A DNA stretch of 16,858 bases, taken from NCBI GenBank assembly GCA_007571115.1, contig RKSA01000167.1:1-16858 (forward strand), given 5' to 3'. The notes below the pieces were generated by a model. It was not told the origin of the DNA. It was given only the letters and a program-made list of their open reading frames with translations, and made no database searches. The DNA comes from Gammaproteobacteria bacterium. Lineage in GTDB: Bacteria > Pseudomonadota > Gammaproteobacteria > Pseudomonadales > Pseudohongiellaceae. Of the stretch, positions 7,320 to 14,878 are shown piece by piece (positions within the stretch are counted from its first letter, which is position 1; each line of letters begins with the position of its first letter). The position numbers and the translations under genes are program-made.

Positions 7320-10259
7320 TCCTCGCTCACTGGTTCGCCTTCCATGGCCATGGAGTTGGCCACGTAGCGAGGAATCGCCTCCTGGTGGCGGCGTTGACGT
7401 TCCGCCAAGGGCAACTGGCGCCAGCGTCGAACCTTCTCTTCCAGCTCTGCTTCGGTCATCATCGTGCTCCGTTGGTTGCGTCTTCTGCAGTAGCCTATCC
7501 GGCTTTGCCTGCATCGATGCGCGTTGATCGGCTGCCCGCAGCAGCGACTCCAGCCAAGCCAGGGCAAAGGGGCCATGCCGCTCGATCAGGTGCAACACTC
7601 GTTCGGTCCAGCTTCGTCCTGTGTCCCGGCTCAGGCCCATCACGGAAGGTGACAGGCCAAGAGCTGTCTCCGGCAAATCATGACAGAAGCCATGCACGTC
7701 TGCCAATAGGGTCGGCGGCAACACATCGCCTTCGCAGATGCCGCGAATTCGCAGCTTGGCGCCGGCGGACTTCTGGTCGGCGGGGCTTGCGTGCCAGGAC
7801 ATTCTCACCTTCCCATGGTGAGCGCAAACGAGATAGGCGAGCAAGTCGAACTCGTCGGCACCAAGGTCGAGTATCTCTTGTTCGATGGAAGTTGCCGCCG
7901 CGATGGCCGTGCGGGTGGAGTGTTCGGGGGCGCCCCCGTTTTGGCCTTCGCCCATGGCCTTGAACAGATCGCGCCAAGGCCCAAGCAGCGCCGGATGATT
8001 CGGCTCGTGTCGCCGCAGCACGCCGAATAGCCCGAGAACGCTTGCCAATTCATGCCTGAAGCCGCGTCGCTGGTCTTTGCCATCGATTCGGTACATATGG
8101 TGTGTACTGCACGGCCAAGCGGCATCTGGAGCCTTTGCCATATCCTGCCTAGTGGGCCGGTCTGTAGCTTGAATGGAATCCTGAAATGCCGGGTGGGCCT
8201 TGCCAAGATCGTGCCAGCGTCCGGCCAAATGCAATATCGAGACCATGCCGGGGGCGACGGCTTGCGCGATTCGAGTGGCGAGTTCTCCGGTTTCAAGGCC
8301 ATGGGTCGCGATCGTCTGCCAGCCGTCACTGATGCTCAAGGATTCATCGTCTTCGGCGGCATCGGCGTGTTCGTCGGGAGGCAACGATTTTCGCACTCTG
8401 CGAGTTCCAGCCTGCACGCCACCATCTTTCCATTTCCAGCAGGCGCGCTCCTCATATTTCTGCTCCTCCTCCTGGTGAAGTGTCTCTACGCTTCGCTTGA
8501 GTTTGGGGTCCCAGCCCTTGTCTGGACTATATCCACCGACTCGGGCATCAACCATGAGGGTTTGGCCGGGATAGATATCTTGGCGTTTTGCATCGCGCCA
8601 ACTGCGATCAAGCCAATCCCACGCCCAGGCTCTGGTTCCTGAAACCAGCTTTGGCGATTTGCCGCTACCACATAGCCATTGCTGCGCATCCAGGAACGGA
8701 ACGCTGCATAACTCTTCTCGCTTGGGCTTCAAGGTGGGTGGTGGCGCAGTCTTGTCTTCTGCATCGGCCCAGAACACCTGCACATCACGCTCGTCGCCAG
8801 ATCTAATGAACCTACTGATGTCTATATCGGCACCGGACAGGTCGGGCGAGGTATCGAAAAGCTCTTCTAGCTCGTGACGTAGCAGAAGGTGCAGGGGTTC
8901 ATAGGGATAGAGCTGGGGAAGCAGTTCGGGGTGTGAGTCCTCGAATTGCTCGAGGTGGAGCGAAGCGACGTCTTTCAGCTCTTCGCACACGTTCCGAGCG
9001 GCTTCGAGCTCCTTTAGCGCATAGGGAGCAGCCTTCTTGTCGCTGTCATGCTTGAAGTCCACCACGACGACCTTTCCGACTGTTGTTGCGGATCCCGGCC
9101 TCGCCGCCCACCGTGCACAGCGACCGAACCGCTGCACCAGGCTGGTCCAGGGCGCCAGTTCGGTCACGAGCAGCTTTGCCGATATGTCCACACCGGCCTC
9201 GATCACTTGCGTGGCAACGATGATGCGGTTAGTGCCAGGGGTGCAAGCATCGCGATTGAGAAACTTTCTGCCCCAGGATTGGCGTTCGGCAGGCCGAAAG
9301 CGGCTGTGGACGAGCCGCACTTCAACGTTGTTACCCTTGATGATAGGATCCTTTTTGAGCTTTTCCCAAGCTTCGACAGCGTGCTTGACCGTGTTCAGAA
9401 CCACCAGGGTCGGCCCGTCTCGACCAAAGCCCTGCTTCTCGTGCCTTTCAGCCACTTCTCTCGCCAGAGCAGCCACGTTGTCACAGGAGATGTTTTCAAG
9501 ACGCTTGCTGACGCCTTCCCAGAGCGTGCCGCACCTCGCATCGGCAGCGATCCGCGATTGTGGCAACTTGGCGATGAGTGGCTTGGTGTCTGGGCTCTTG
9601 CTCAACCATTTGCGCTGCAATGTGGCGCTCATCCACCACGTGTAGCAGGGGCGCAGCGACTTGTTCGCCTGCTCGTCCTGGTCGCGGAACACCTGCAATT
9701 GCCCCGATGTGGCAAGGCCGACGTCCATGAGCTGCACTTCGTCCATCACCCACAGCGCATCCTGATTGAGTAGCCCGAACTCCATCGGCCACCGCGCCCG
9801 AGGGCTGGCATAGCCTCGATTCATCGCTCGGGACAGGAGCATGTCCTGGGTGCCGATCAGCACCGCATCGGCCTCGGGGTAGAGATGCCATCGCCCGGAG
9901 TCCGCACCGCCCATGAGGACATGGACGCCTACATCGCCTTTTCCCGGGTTGTGTGGGTCCTGGAGCAGGCTCAGCCGCTGCAGCGCTTTTTCAACTTCAG
10001 CTCCGCTCTGCTCGACCAGCACGCGCATCGGCAGGCACCAGACGAGCCGTCGCGGCCAGTCGGGGTTGCCCAAAGCGACCCTATTCCAAGCCCAAGCCGC
10101 AAAAACACCCAGGGTCTTGCCAAAGCCCGTGGGAATCCGCACGAGGCGATTCGTGCAGCCAGGCTGTTCCGCGAGCTCGCGCTGCCACTCGTGAGGCCCC
10201 GCTGGCTGCGCGGCAAGCTCAGCGAAGAATTCATTAAACGATCTGTAGCGTGAATTCAC
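6711..10259 (-). CDS. cas3: Cas3 helicase-nuclease with in-frame C-terminal Fic domain
   Basis: A continuous 1182-codon frame. The N-terminal SF2 helicase has Walker A PTGFGKT (43-49), DEVQLMD (173-179), SAT (211-213), VATQVIEAGVDIS (348-360) and QRFGRCAR (376-383). A C-terminal HD nuclease, the usual order in type I-G Cas3, has H653, H683-D684 (WHDLGK), H736, H814-H815 and D911. The Cas3 proper should end near residues 915-930. Residues 932-1003 form an Arg/Gly/Ser/Thr/Pro-rich stretch that is the antitoxin gene read out of frame. Residues 990-1182 are a Fic domain with H1115-PFEDFN-GR-VS-R1126. The start is GTG at 10259, overlapping the transporter stop as GTGA, with GGGAG about 9 nt upstream. 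It is either a true Cas3-Fic fusion or cas3 and fic genes joined by loss of the cas3 stop. Confidence 0.9.
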   Translation of the reverse strand: MNSRYRSFNEFFAELAAQPAGPHEWQRELAEQPGCTNRLVRIPTGFGKTLGVFAAWAWNRVALGNPDWPRRLVWCLPMRVLVEQSGAEVEKALQRLSLLQDPHNPGKGDVGVHVLMGGADSGRWHLYPEADAVLIGTQDMLLSRAMNRGYASPRARWPMEFGLLNQDALWVMDEVQLMDVGLATSGQLQVFRDQDEQANKSLRPCYTWWMSATLQRKWLSKSPDTKPLIAKLPQSRIAADARCGTLWEGVSKRLENISCDNVAALAREVAERHEKQGFGRDGPTLVVLNTVKHAVEAWEKLKKDPIIKGNNVEVRLVHSRFRPAERQSWGRKFLNRDACTPGTNRIIVATQVIEAGVDISAKLLVTELAPWTSLVQRFGRCARWAARPGSATTVGKVVVVDFKHDSDKKAAPYALKELEAARNVCEELKDVASLHLEQFEDSHPELLPQLYPYEPLHLLLRHELEELFDTSPDLSGADIDISRFIRSGDERDVQVFWADAEDKTAPPPTLKPKREELCSVPFLDAQQWLCGSGKSPKLVSGTRAWAWDWLDRSWRDAKRQDIYPGQTLMVDARVGGYSPDKGWDPKLKRSVETLHQEEEQKYEERACWKWKDGGVQAGTRRVRKSLPPDEHADAAEDDESLSISDGWQTIATHGLETGELATRIAQAVAPGMVSILHLAGRWHDLGKAHPAFQDSIQATDRPTRQDMAKAPDAAWPCSTHHMYRIDGKDQRRGFRHELASVLGLFGVLRRHEPNHPALLGPWRDLFKAMGEGQNGGAPEHSTRTAIAAATSIEQEILDLGADEFDLLAYLVCAHHGKVRMSWHASPADQKSAGAKLRIRGICEGDVLPPTLLADVHGFCHDLPETALGLSPSVMGLSRDTGRSWTERVLHLIERHGPFALAWLESLLRAADQRASMQAKPDRLLQKTQPTEHDDDRSRAGREGSTLAPVALGGTSTPPPGGDSSLRGQLHGHGRRTSERGVASRTTRRPYSATRYVETTRGILSYQQLAPLLARQVANAELEISEGSFADTPLSDLTLELHRRLCGELTPSMAGRWRSKDVRVGAHSPPPYWRVPVLMHQFAADLAVRLNQPGQAPVARVMENLTFAEGQFLCIHPFEDFNGRVSRLFLQELLRRMGMPTVEMATSTEDERQRYFAALQAFDQHDPRPLAAFWQWRFSRSAA
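7250..7462 (-). CDS. VbhA-like Fic antitoxin nested out of frame in cas3-fic
   Basis: A 70-residue acidic/basic helical protein (MMTEAELEEKVRRWRQLPLA at the start). It lies in a different frame from cas3, between the HD and Fic coding segments. GGAG (7467-7470) precedes a double ATG: 4 nt from ATG 7462 and 7 nt from ATG 7459, so the second start is also possible. Residues 37-42 read SMAMEG, matching the (S/T)xxxE(G/N) helix with which class I Fic antitoxins block ATP binding by contacting the second Arg of the Fic motif. The following PVSEEWLREQLADLIQQ helix resembles the VbhA scaffold. An antitoxin gene directly before a Fic toxin is the standard class I order. Its 3' end overlaps the probable fic start by some 20 codons. 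Confidence 0.7.
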   Translation of the reverse strand: MMTEAELEEKVRRWRQLPLAERQRRHQEAIPRYVANSMAMEGEPVSEEWLREQLADLIQQRATSKPRAVS

Positions 10260-12637
10260 TCGGCCCCGCTCCCATTTTGCTTCCGAGCCATTTTACGAGA
10301 AATCGAACCGCCTCGCTTCAGTATCGCCGGGAGGTAGAGCAGGTCGAGGGCGAGGGCGAGGACTACGATGGGGGCCAGGAGTCTGGCGGCTTGCTGGAAG
10401 TAGAAGGTGCTTGCGGCCATGAGGAGGAGCACGCCGAGGGTCAGCATCAGGGTGGTGATCGTCAGAGCCGGGCCGGCGGTGCGGATGGCGTGGGCGATGG
10501 CCGCCTCGGAGGTTTGGCCGGCGCGCCGGCGTTCGAGGTAGTGCGCCAGCAGGTGTACCGTGTCGTCGACGACGAGGCCGATGCTGATGCTGAACAGCAT
10601 CATCACGAATGGGTCGAGGGTGCCCACGAGCAGGCCCCAGAAGCCGAACACGATCGCCGCCGGCAGCACGTTGGGGATGATGCTGAGCAGGCCGAGGCGC
10701 AAACTGCCGAGGCCGGCGATCAGGGTCAGGGTGATGAGCGCCAGGCTGAGCGAGTAGCCTTGCAGCAGTTCGACCGTGACTCGCTCGTCCATGCGCGCGA
10801 ACAGAAGCAGACCACTGCCGTGGATCAGCGAAGCCTCGGGGAAGTGCTGCCCGAAGCGGGAATCGATCAGGCCATTGAGATCGAGCAACTGCTGATTCGA
10901 CATCGGCCGCGCGTTGACCGTCATGGTGGCGATCGACTGGTCGTCGTTGAGCAGCCCGGCCAGGGGGAAGTCGCGGTTCTGCACGAAACGGTAGGCGTTC
11001 AGGTAGTTGCCGATGGTTTCGGCATCGTCCGGCAGCAGCCAGGCGGCGGCATCGTCGTAGCGCATTTCGTTGACGGTCTTGAGAACTTCGACGACGCTGA
11101 CGGTCGATTCGACGTCTCCCGCTTCCGCCAGCGAAGCGAGCAGCGCGTCGAGACGCACGAGGAAGGCCGGGTCGATGGCACCGCCCTCCCTGCCGGTGTC
11201 GATGCCGTAGCTGATCGAGGGGCCGCGGTCGAGCCGGTCGCCCACTGCGTCGAAGTATTCACGCAGGCCTGCGGCATCGCTGATGAAATCGAGCCGGTTG
11301 AAGTCGGTTTCATTGAGCGGCAACATGCTCACGCCAGCCACGGCGAGCGCCGTGCAGAGCCAGAAAAGCTGCCGTTCCCAGCGGCGGCCAAATTCGATCG
11401 TGCCTTGCATGGCCCGTTGCAACAGATCGCCATGATCGTGCCCGGGCCGACCGCCGGGCCGGACCAGCCCCACGAGCAGGGCGGACAGCACGGCGGCGCC
11501 GAGCAGCCAGGAAAACAGCACTCCCGTGGCGACGGTGCTGCCGAAACCCTGGATCGCCGGCGAGGAGCTCAGGTTCAGCGAGGCGAAGCCGATCGCCGTG
11601 GTCAAGGCCGCCAGGCTGACCGGGCGGATGTTTTGCAGCAGGCTGAAGCGCATCGCCTCGGGCGGGCGCATCTGTCGCGCCAGGCCCTGGCGATAGATCG
11701 AAATGGCGTGGACGCTGCCTGCCACGGCGACCACGACGATGACGACCGGAGCGATCGCCGTCACGGTATTGAAGGAAAAGCCGGCAAGGCCCAGGGTTCC
11801 CAAAGTGCAAAGCAGGGTCAGCGCGGTGTGCGCGAGAATCGCCAGGCCGGCGCGCAGCGAGCGAAACAGTGCGCAAATCGACAATACGCAAGCGAGGATG
11901 ACGAAAGGCAGCAGGCCGCCGAGGTCGTCGATCATCGACTGGCGGCTCGAATACTCGAGCAAGACCTCGCCGCTGACGTGGATTTCGAGGCCCGGATGAC
12001 CGGCGAGCAATTCGTTGCGAAGCTGCAGCGCCTGCCTGGCGGCGGCGAAGCCTTGCATGGGCGAGGCGCGGTCGGCATCGAGGCGGATGCGCGTGAAAGC
12101 GAGGCTGGCATCGGCCGAGAGCAGATTGGCCGTGAGCAGCTCGTCAGCCTTGGCGGTTCTCTCCAACTCGGAGAGCTCGGCATCGTCGTATTGCCGATAG
12201 TCGCGGGCGAACAGGCGACGCAGATTGCGCGGCGAATAGTAGTCGAGCAGCGACGAATGGCGCGTCGCCAGTGGAATTTCCAGGTAGCGCTGGCGCAATT
12301 CGTCGATCGCCCGCAGCCGCTCTGGCGTGAACACGCTTGCCCCTTGCGGTGCCAGAAAGGCAAAGATGATTTCGCTGGGCTGGGGGAACTCGGCTGCGAA
12401 CCGGTCGCGCTCTTCGAGCCAGGGGTCGCTGCGGGTGAGCAGGGAATCGAGGGAGCTGTCGAAATCGAGCCGCAACATCCCTGCCGCGAGCAGCAGGCCA
12501 ATGACGAGGGCTGCGATGGCGAGGCCGTGCCGCCGTTCGAGGCAGAAATTCGCGATTCGCGCGGTGAAGGGGCTGGAAGCGGGATTGGCGCCGCCGCCCG
12601 GATGGCCGGGAACCTGCGGAGGGAGCGACGCTGCCAA
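10256..12637 (-). CDS. MMPL/RND-superfamily transporter
   Basis: A 793-residue inner-membrane protein with the duplicated RND layout. A first membrane helix (about 38-55) is followed by a large periplasmic domain to about 235, then a block of helices (LLPFVILACVLSICALF onward). A second periplasmic domain and a second helix block follow. GLVVDDTVHLLAHY near the C-terminus is the conserved Asp-pair region of HpnN/MMPL-like transporters, which use the proton gradient. The likely cargo is hydrophobic (lipid, sterol-like or drug), but the sequence does not show which. The only plausible start is TTG at 12637, one base after the GMC stop, with GAGG about 10 nt upstream. Its TGA overlaps the GTG of cas3 by 4 nt. 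Confidence 0.88.
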   Translation of the reverse strand: MAASLPPQVPGHPGGGANPASSPFTARIANFCLERRHGLAIAALVIGLLLAAGMLRLDFDSSLDSLLTRSDPWLEERDRFAAEFPQPSEIIFAFLAPQGASVFTPERLRAIDELRQRYLEIPLATRHSSLLDYYSPRNLRRLFARDYRQYDDAELSELERTAKADELLTANLLSADASLAFTRIRLDADRASPMQGFAAARQALQLRNELLAGHPGLEIHVSGEVLLEYSSRQSMIDDLGGLLPFVILACVLSICALFRSLRAGLAILAHTALTLLCTLGTLGLAGFSFNTVTAIAPVVIVVVAVAGSVHAISIYRQGLARQMRPPEAMRFSLLQNIRPVSLAALTTAIGFASLNLSSSPAIQGFGSTVATGVLFSWLLGAAVLSALLVGLVRPGGRPGHDHGDLLQRAMQGTIEFGRRWERQLFWLCTALAVAGVSMLPLNETDFNRLDFISDAAGLREYFDAVGDRLDRGPSISYGIDTGREGGAIDPAFLVRLDALLASLAEAGDVESTVSVVEVLKTVNEMRYDDAAAWLLPDDAETIGNYLNAYRFVQNRDFPLAGLLNDDQSIATMTVNARPMSNQQLLDLNGLIDSRFGQHFPEASLIHGSGLLLFARMDERVTVELLQGYSLSLALITLTLIAGLGSLRLGLLSIIPNVLPAAIVFGFWGLLVGTLDPFVMMLFSISIGLVVDDTVHLLAHYLERRRAGQTSEAAIAHAIRTAGPALTITTLMLTLGVLLLMAASTFYFQQAARLLAPIVVLALALDLLYLPAILKRGGSISRKMARKQNGSGAE

Positions 12638-12638
12638 C

Positions 12639-14252
12639 TTAGCGCAGCGCCTCGGTGATCGTTGCCGCTGCGCGCAGTGCGAGCGCCGCGATGGTCAGGG
12701 TTGGGTTGGCGGTCGATGCAGTGGGGAAGGCTCCCGCGCCGACGAGGAACAGATTGTCGTGGTCGTGGCAGCGCAAGTCGCGGTTGACGACGGATCGCTG
12801 CGGATCGTCGCCCATGCACGTTGTGCCGATGATGTGGCCGGCGCCTTGAAACTCTTGCGCATGGTGAATCTCGCTGGCATTGAGGCGAGCGAATATCTCG
12901 CCATGGGCGGCCCGCGCAGCGGCGAGACCGGCCCGGGAATACTCGCCAACGCGATAATGCAGGCGCGGCAAGGGGATCCCGTATGGATCACGGTCGGTCG
13001 AGTCGAGCGTGACCCGGTTTTCCGGATCGGGGAGCTGTTCGGTCATCGCTGCGAGCTGGACGTGGCGCGATGCATGGTCGGCCATTGCGCGGCGCAGGGC
13101 GGCGCCGCCCAGGCCCCGGCGAGTCAGCGTGTCGGCGAGGGTCGCCGGGCCGCCGGTGGGCCAGCTCCAGCCGTCGTTGCTGATCTGGATGCGCATGGCC
13201 GATCTTGCGTCGCGAAAAGCGCCGTCGCGCAGGTTTTCGATTCCCGAAGTCGAAATCGGCCCACGATACGGCCAGACGGGTTCGCCGGCGAGCGCCCAGC
13301 TAAGCTGGATCGGATGGTCCATCAGGTTGCGGCCGACCTGATCCGATTTGTTGGCAACCCCCGCAGGCGTTTGTTCGGAACGCGAATGCAGGAGCAGCCG
13401 AGGCGTTTCGATCGCATTGGCCGCGAGCACGTAGAGGCGGCCGCGAGCCTCGTCGCCAGTGCCGTCGGCGCGGCGCAAGCGCAGCGCGGATATTCGCCCG
13501 TCAGGGCCGGTCTCGATGAAAGTGGCGGTGGTGCGGTCGTGGATCGTGGCGCCATTGTCTTGCGCGCGTTGCAGGTGTACCAGCGCGTCGTATTTCGCCG
13601 CCACGGGGCAGATCGGGATGCACGAGGCGCTGCCGCAACAGGCGGGGCGACCGTGCCAGGCGATGGAATTGCGCGCCTGGGGAGTCATCCGCACTTGATA
13701 GGATGTTCCCGCCAGGGCGCGTTCGTAGACGCGGTCGAGCCAGGTTCGAGGAATCGGCGGCATCGGGAATGGCGCCGAACGCGGCGAGCCGAGGTCTTCG
13801 TCCGAGTCGCCAGCGACGCCGAGCTCGTGTTCAGCTTCGACGTAGTGCGGTTCGAGCTCGTCGTAGCCGATGGGCCAGTCGACGGCGCGGCCGAATCGCG
13901 TGTTCATGCGAAAGTCGTTCGGCACGTAGCGCACGCAGGTGCCGAGCCAATGCCAGGAAGTGCCACCAACTGCCTTGAGATAGGTGCTCTTGAACACATC
14001 GGGGCCCGACTGGCGAAACCAGTGATGAGGATTGGCGGTGTCGGGAAATTCCGCCTCGGCAAGTCGCTCGTAGGGGCTTTCTGGGGTCTTGATTGGCGCG
14101 TCGAGGAAGGTCTGGAAAGCCGCGCCGCGATTGACCTGGGGGCCAGCCTCGAGAACGGCGACGCTGACTCCCGCACGGGCGAGACGATCGGCGAGCAAGG
14201 CGCCGGCAAATCCCGAGCCGACGATGATGACGTCTGCCTCGATGGCGCTCAT
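12639..14252 (-). CDS. GMC-family FAD-dependent dehydrogenase large subunit
   Basis: A 537-residue flavoprotein. The FAD-binding Rossmann motif is DVIIVGSGFAGALL (7-20). A second cofactor segment GGTSWHW follows near 96-102. The C-terminal GMC signature GAGHIIGTTCMG and NPTLTIAALALR close the protein. Cysteines C205, C206 and C211 (ACCGSASCIPICP) have the CC-x4-C spacing that binds a [3Fe-4S] cluster in bacterial FAD-glucose dehydrogenase catalytic subunits, so it probably passes electrons out through Fe-S rather than to oxygen. It is related to sugar/sugar-alcohol dehydrogenases; the substrate is unknown. The ATG at 14252 overlaps the small-subunit stop as ATGA. No cytochrome c subunit gene is visible in the window. 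Confidence 0.9.
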   Translation of the reverse strand: MSAIEADVIIVGSGFAGALLADRLARAGVSVAVLEAGPQVNRGAAFQTFLDAPIKTPESPYERLAEAEFPDTANPHHWFRQSGPDVFKSTYLKAVGGTSWHWLGTCVRYVPNDFRMNTRFGRAVDWPIGYDELEPHYVEAEHELGVAGDSDEDLGSPRSAPFPMPPIPRTWLDRVYERALAGTSYQVRMTPQARNSIAWHGRPACCGSASCIPICPVAAKYDALVHLQRAQDNGATIHDRTTATFIETGPDGRISALRLRRADGTGDEARGRLYVLAANAIETPRLLLHSRSEQTPAGVANKSDQVGRNLMDHPIQLSWALAGEPVWPYRGPISTSGIENLRDGAFRDARSAMRIQISNDGWSWPTGGPATLADTLTRRGLGGAALRRAMADHASRHVQLAAMTEQLPDPENRVTLDSTDRDPYGIPLPRLHYRVGEYSRAGLAAARAAHGEIFARLNASEIHHAQEFQGAGHIIGTTCMGDDPQRSVVNRDLRCHDHDNLFLVGAGAFPTASTANPTLTIAALALRAAATITEALR

Positions 14253-14686
14253 TGCGCTTGCCCGACCCCGGCCGGGGGCTCGCTCCAGTCTCCCGGCGCA
14301 CTGCTGCATTGGCCTGGCGGCTTGGTGAATTCGAGGGCGCGCCAGGCCAATGCATCGGTGTAGGCGCGTAGCGAGGCGCCTCCGGTCACGGTCGGATGCA
14401 TGCCCGAATACCAGGCGACGATGATCTGCCGGGCGAGTTCGCTGTCGTTTTCGGCAGGTGCGCCCTGCAGGAGCGAATCGAGCTCGGCGCCCGTTGCCGT
14501 GGCGCGCAGTGCTTGCAGCATCGCTGCCGCAAGTTCATCGTCGATAGCCGCTTGCGCAAACCCGGTCAGCCGCGCTGACAGCGAGCGAAAGCTTTCCTGG
14601 TCCTGCTGGCCCCATGCGGGTCGGACGAGGCCGACCGCGAGCAGGGACGCAAGGTGGATTGCCAAATCGCGCCGGGTGACGGTCAT
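14249..14686 (-). CDS. FAD-dependent sugar (sorbitol-type) dehydrogenase small subunit
   Basis: A 145-residue exported protein of the FAD-SLDH small-subunit family. The N-terminus MTVTRRDLAIHLASLLAVGL ends in RPAWG and looks like a Tat signal with twin Arg at 5-6. Family features are IIVAWYSGMHPTV in the middle, then DALAWRALEF and PGQCSSAPGDWSEPP near the C-terminus. In related enzymes this subunit carries the catalytic GMC subunit across the membrane by hitch-hiking. The start at 14686 follows an in-frame stop (TAG, 14702-14704) and has GAGGG about 8 nt upstream. It heads the minus-strand operon and overlaps GMC by ATGA. A short leader frame overlaps its start. Confidence 0.85.
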   Translation of the reverse strand: MTVTRRDLAIHLASLLAVGLVRPAWGQQDQESFRSLSARLTGFAQAAIDDELAAAMLQALRATATGAELDSLLQGAPAENDSELARQIIVAWYSGMHPTVTGGASLRAYTDALAWRALEFTKPPGQCSSAPGDWSEPPAGVGQAQ

Positions 14687-14730
14687 GCAAAAGCCCTCGC
14701 GCTATCGGGCGATCCGGTCGATCGCTTCAT
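14683..14730 (-). CDS. 15-residue leader peptide upstream of the dehydrogenase operon
   Basis: The minus strand reads MKRSTGSPDSARAFA then TGA. Its ribosome binding site AGGAG (14737-14741) sits 6 nt before the ATG at 14730, the best-placed Shine-Dalgarno in this stretch. The TGA overlaps the small-subunit ATG as ATGA, the same overlap used between later genes of the operon. This suggests translational coupling from a leader frame into the operon. There is no amino-acid run typical of attenuation leaders. It could also be chance. Confidence 0.35.
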   Translation of the reverse strand: MKRSTGSPDSARAFA

Positions 14731-14807
14731 TGCTCTCTCCTGTCACTGCGCTGTCCTGCCACTGCATCTGTCACCGCACTTTCCCGTCATTGCACCGTGT
14801 ACATTGC
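14728..14807. repeat. six spaced CAYYGC boxes in the divergent intergenic region
   Basis: CATTGC, CACTGC, CACTGC, CACCGC, CATTGC and CATTGC begin at 14728, 14744, 14760, 14772, 14788 and 14802 on the plus strand, with spacings of 16, 16, 12, 16 and 14. The last two extend to a 12-bp near-direct repeat, CATTGCACCGTG and CATTGCACTGTG. They lie between the divergent dehydrogenase and zapB-like genes. They could be an array of regulator sites or a degenerate expansion. Confidence 0.4.
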
Positions 14808-14816
14808 ACTGTGCAA
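14804..14816. promoter_or_regulatory. perfect palindrome TTGCACTGTGCAA, candidate operator
   Basis: A 6-bp inverted repeat with a single central base, ending 2 nt before the -35 box at 14819. The placement suits an operator that could act on the zapB-like promoter, the divergent operon or both. The binding protein is unknown. Confidence 0.35.
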
Positions 14817-14818
14817 AG

Positions 14819-14847
14819 TTGACCCGCTCCGCGAGCGGCTCTATAGT
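14819..14847 (+). promoter_or_regulatory. sigma70-type promoter of the zapB-like/zapA genes
   Basis: TTGACC (14819-14824) and TATAGT (14842-14847) are separated by exactly 17 nt. Transcription would start near 14854, about 25 nt before the ATG at 14879. The spacer holds a short CGCTC/GAGCG inverted repeat. Confidence 0.75.
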
Positions 14848-14878
14848 CGCGCAGTGGTTCCGCACGGACGCCTAGCAG

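Noticed and set aside
7463..7576. Longer start for the nested antitoxin at 7576
   Set aside because: The extension lies over the Cas3 HD end and has no protein-like pattern, while a good GGAG precedes 7462.
10250..12658. 802-codon open frame on the plus strand opposite the transporter
   Set aside because: Low-complexity Glu/Gln/Arg/Gly-rich translation with no recognisable domain. It mirrors a well-supported membrane protein and is a typical GC-rich antisense shadow.
12327..14363. 678-codon open frame on the plus strand opposite the GMC dehydrogenase
   Set aside because: Arg/Ala/Gly-rich with no motif; the minus-strand gene has clear FAD and Fe-S motifs.
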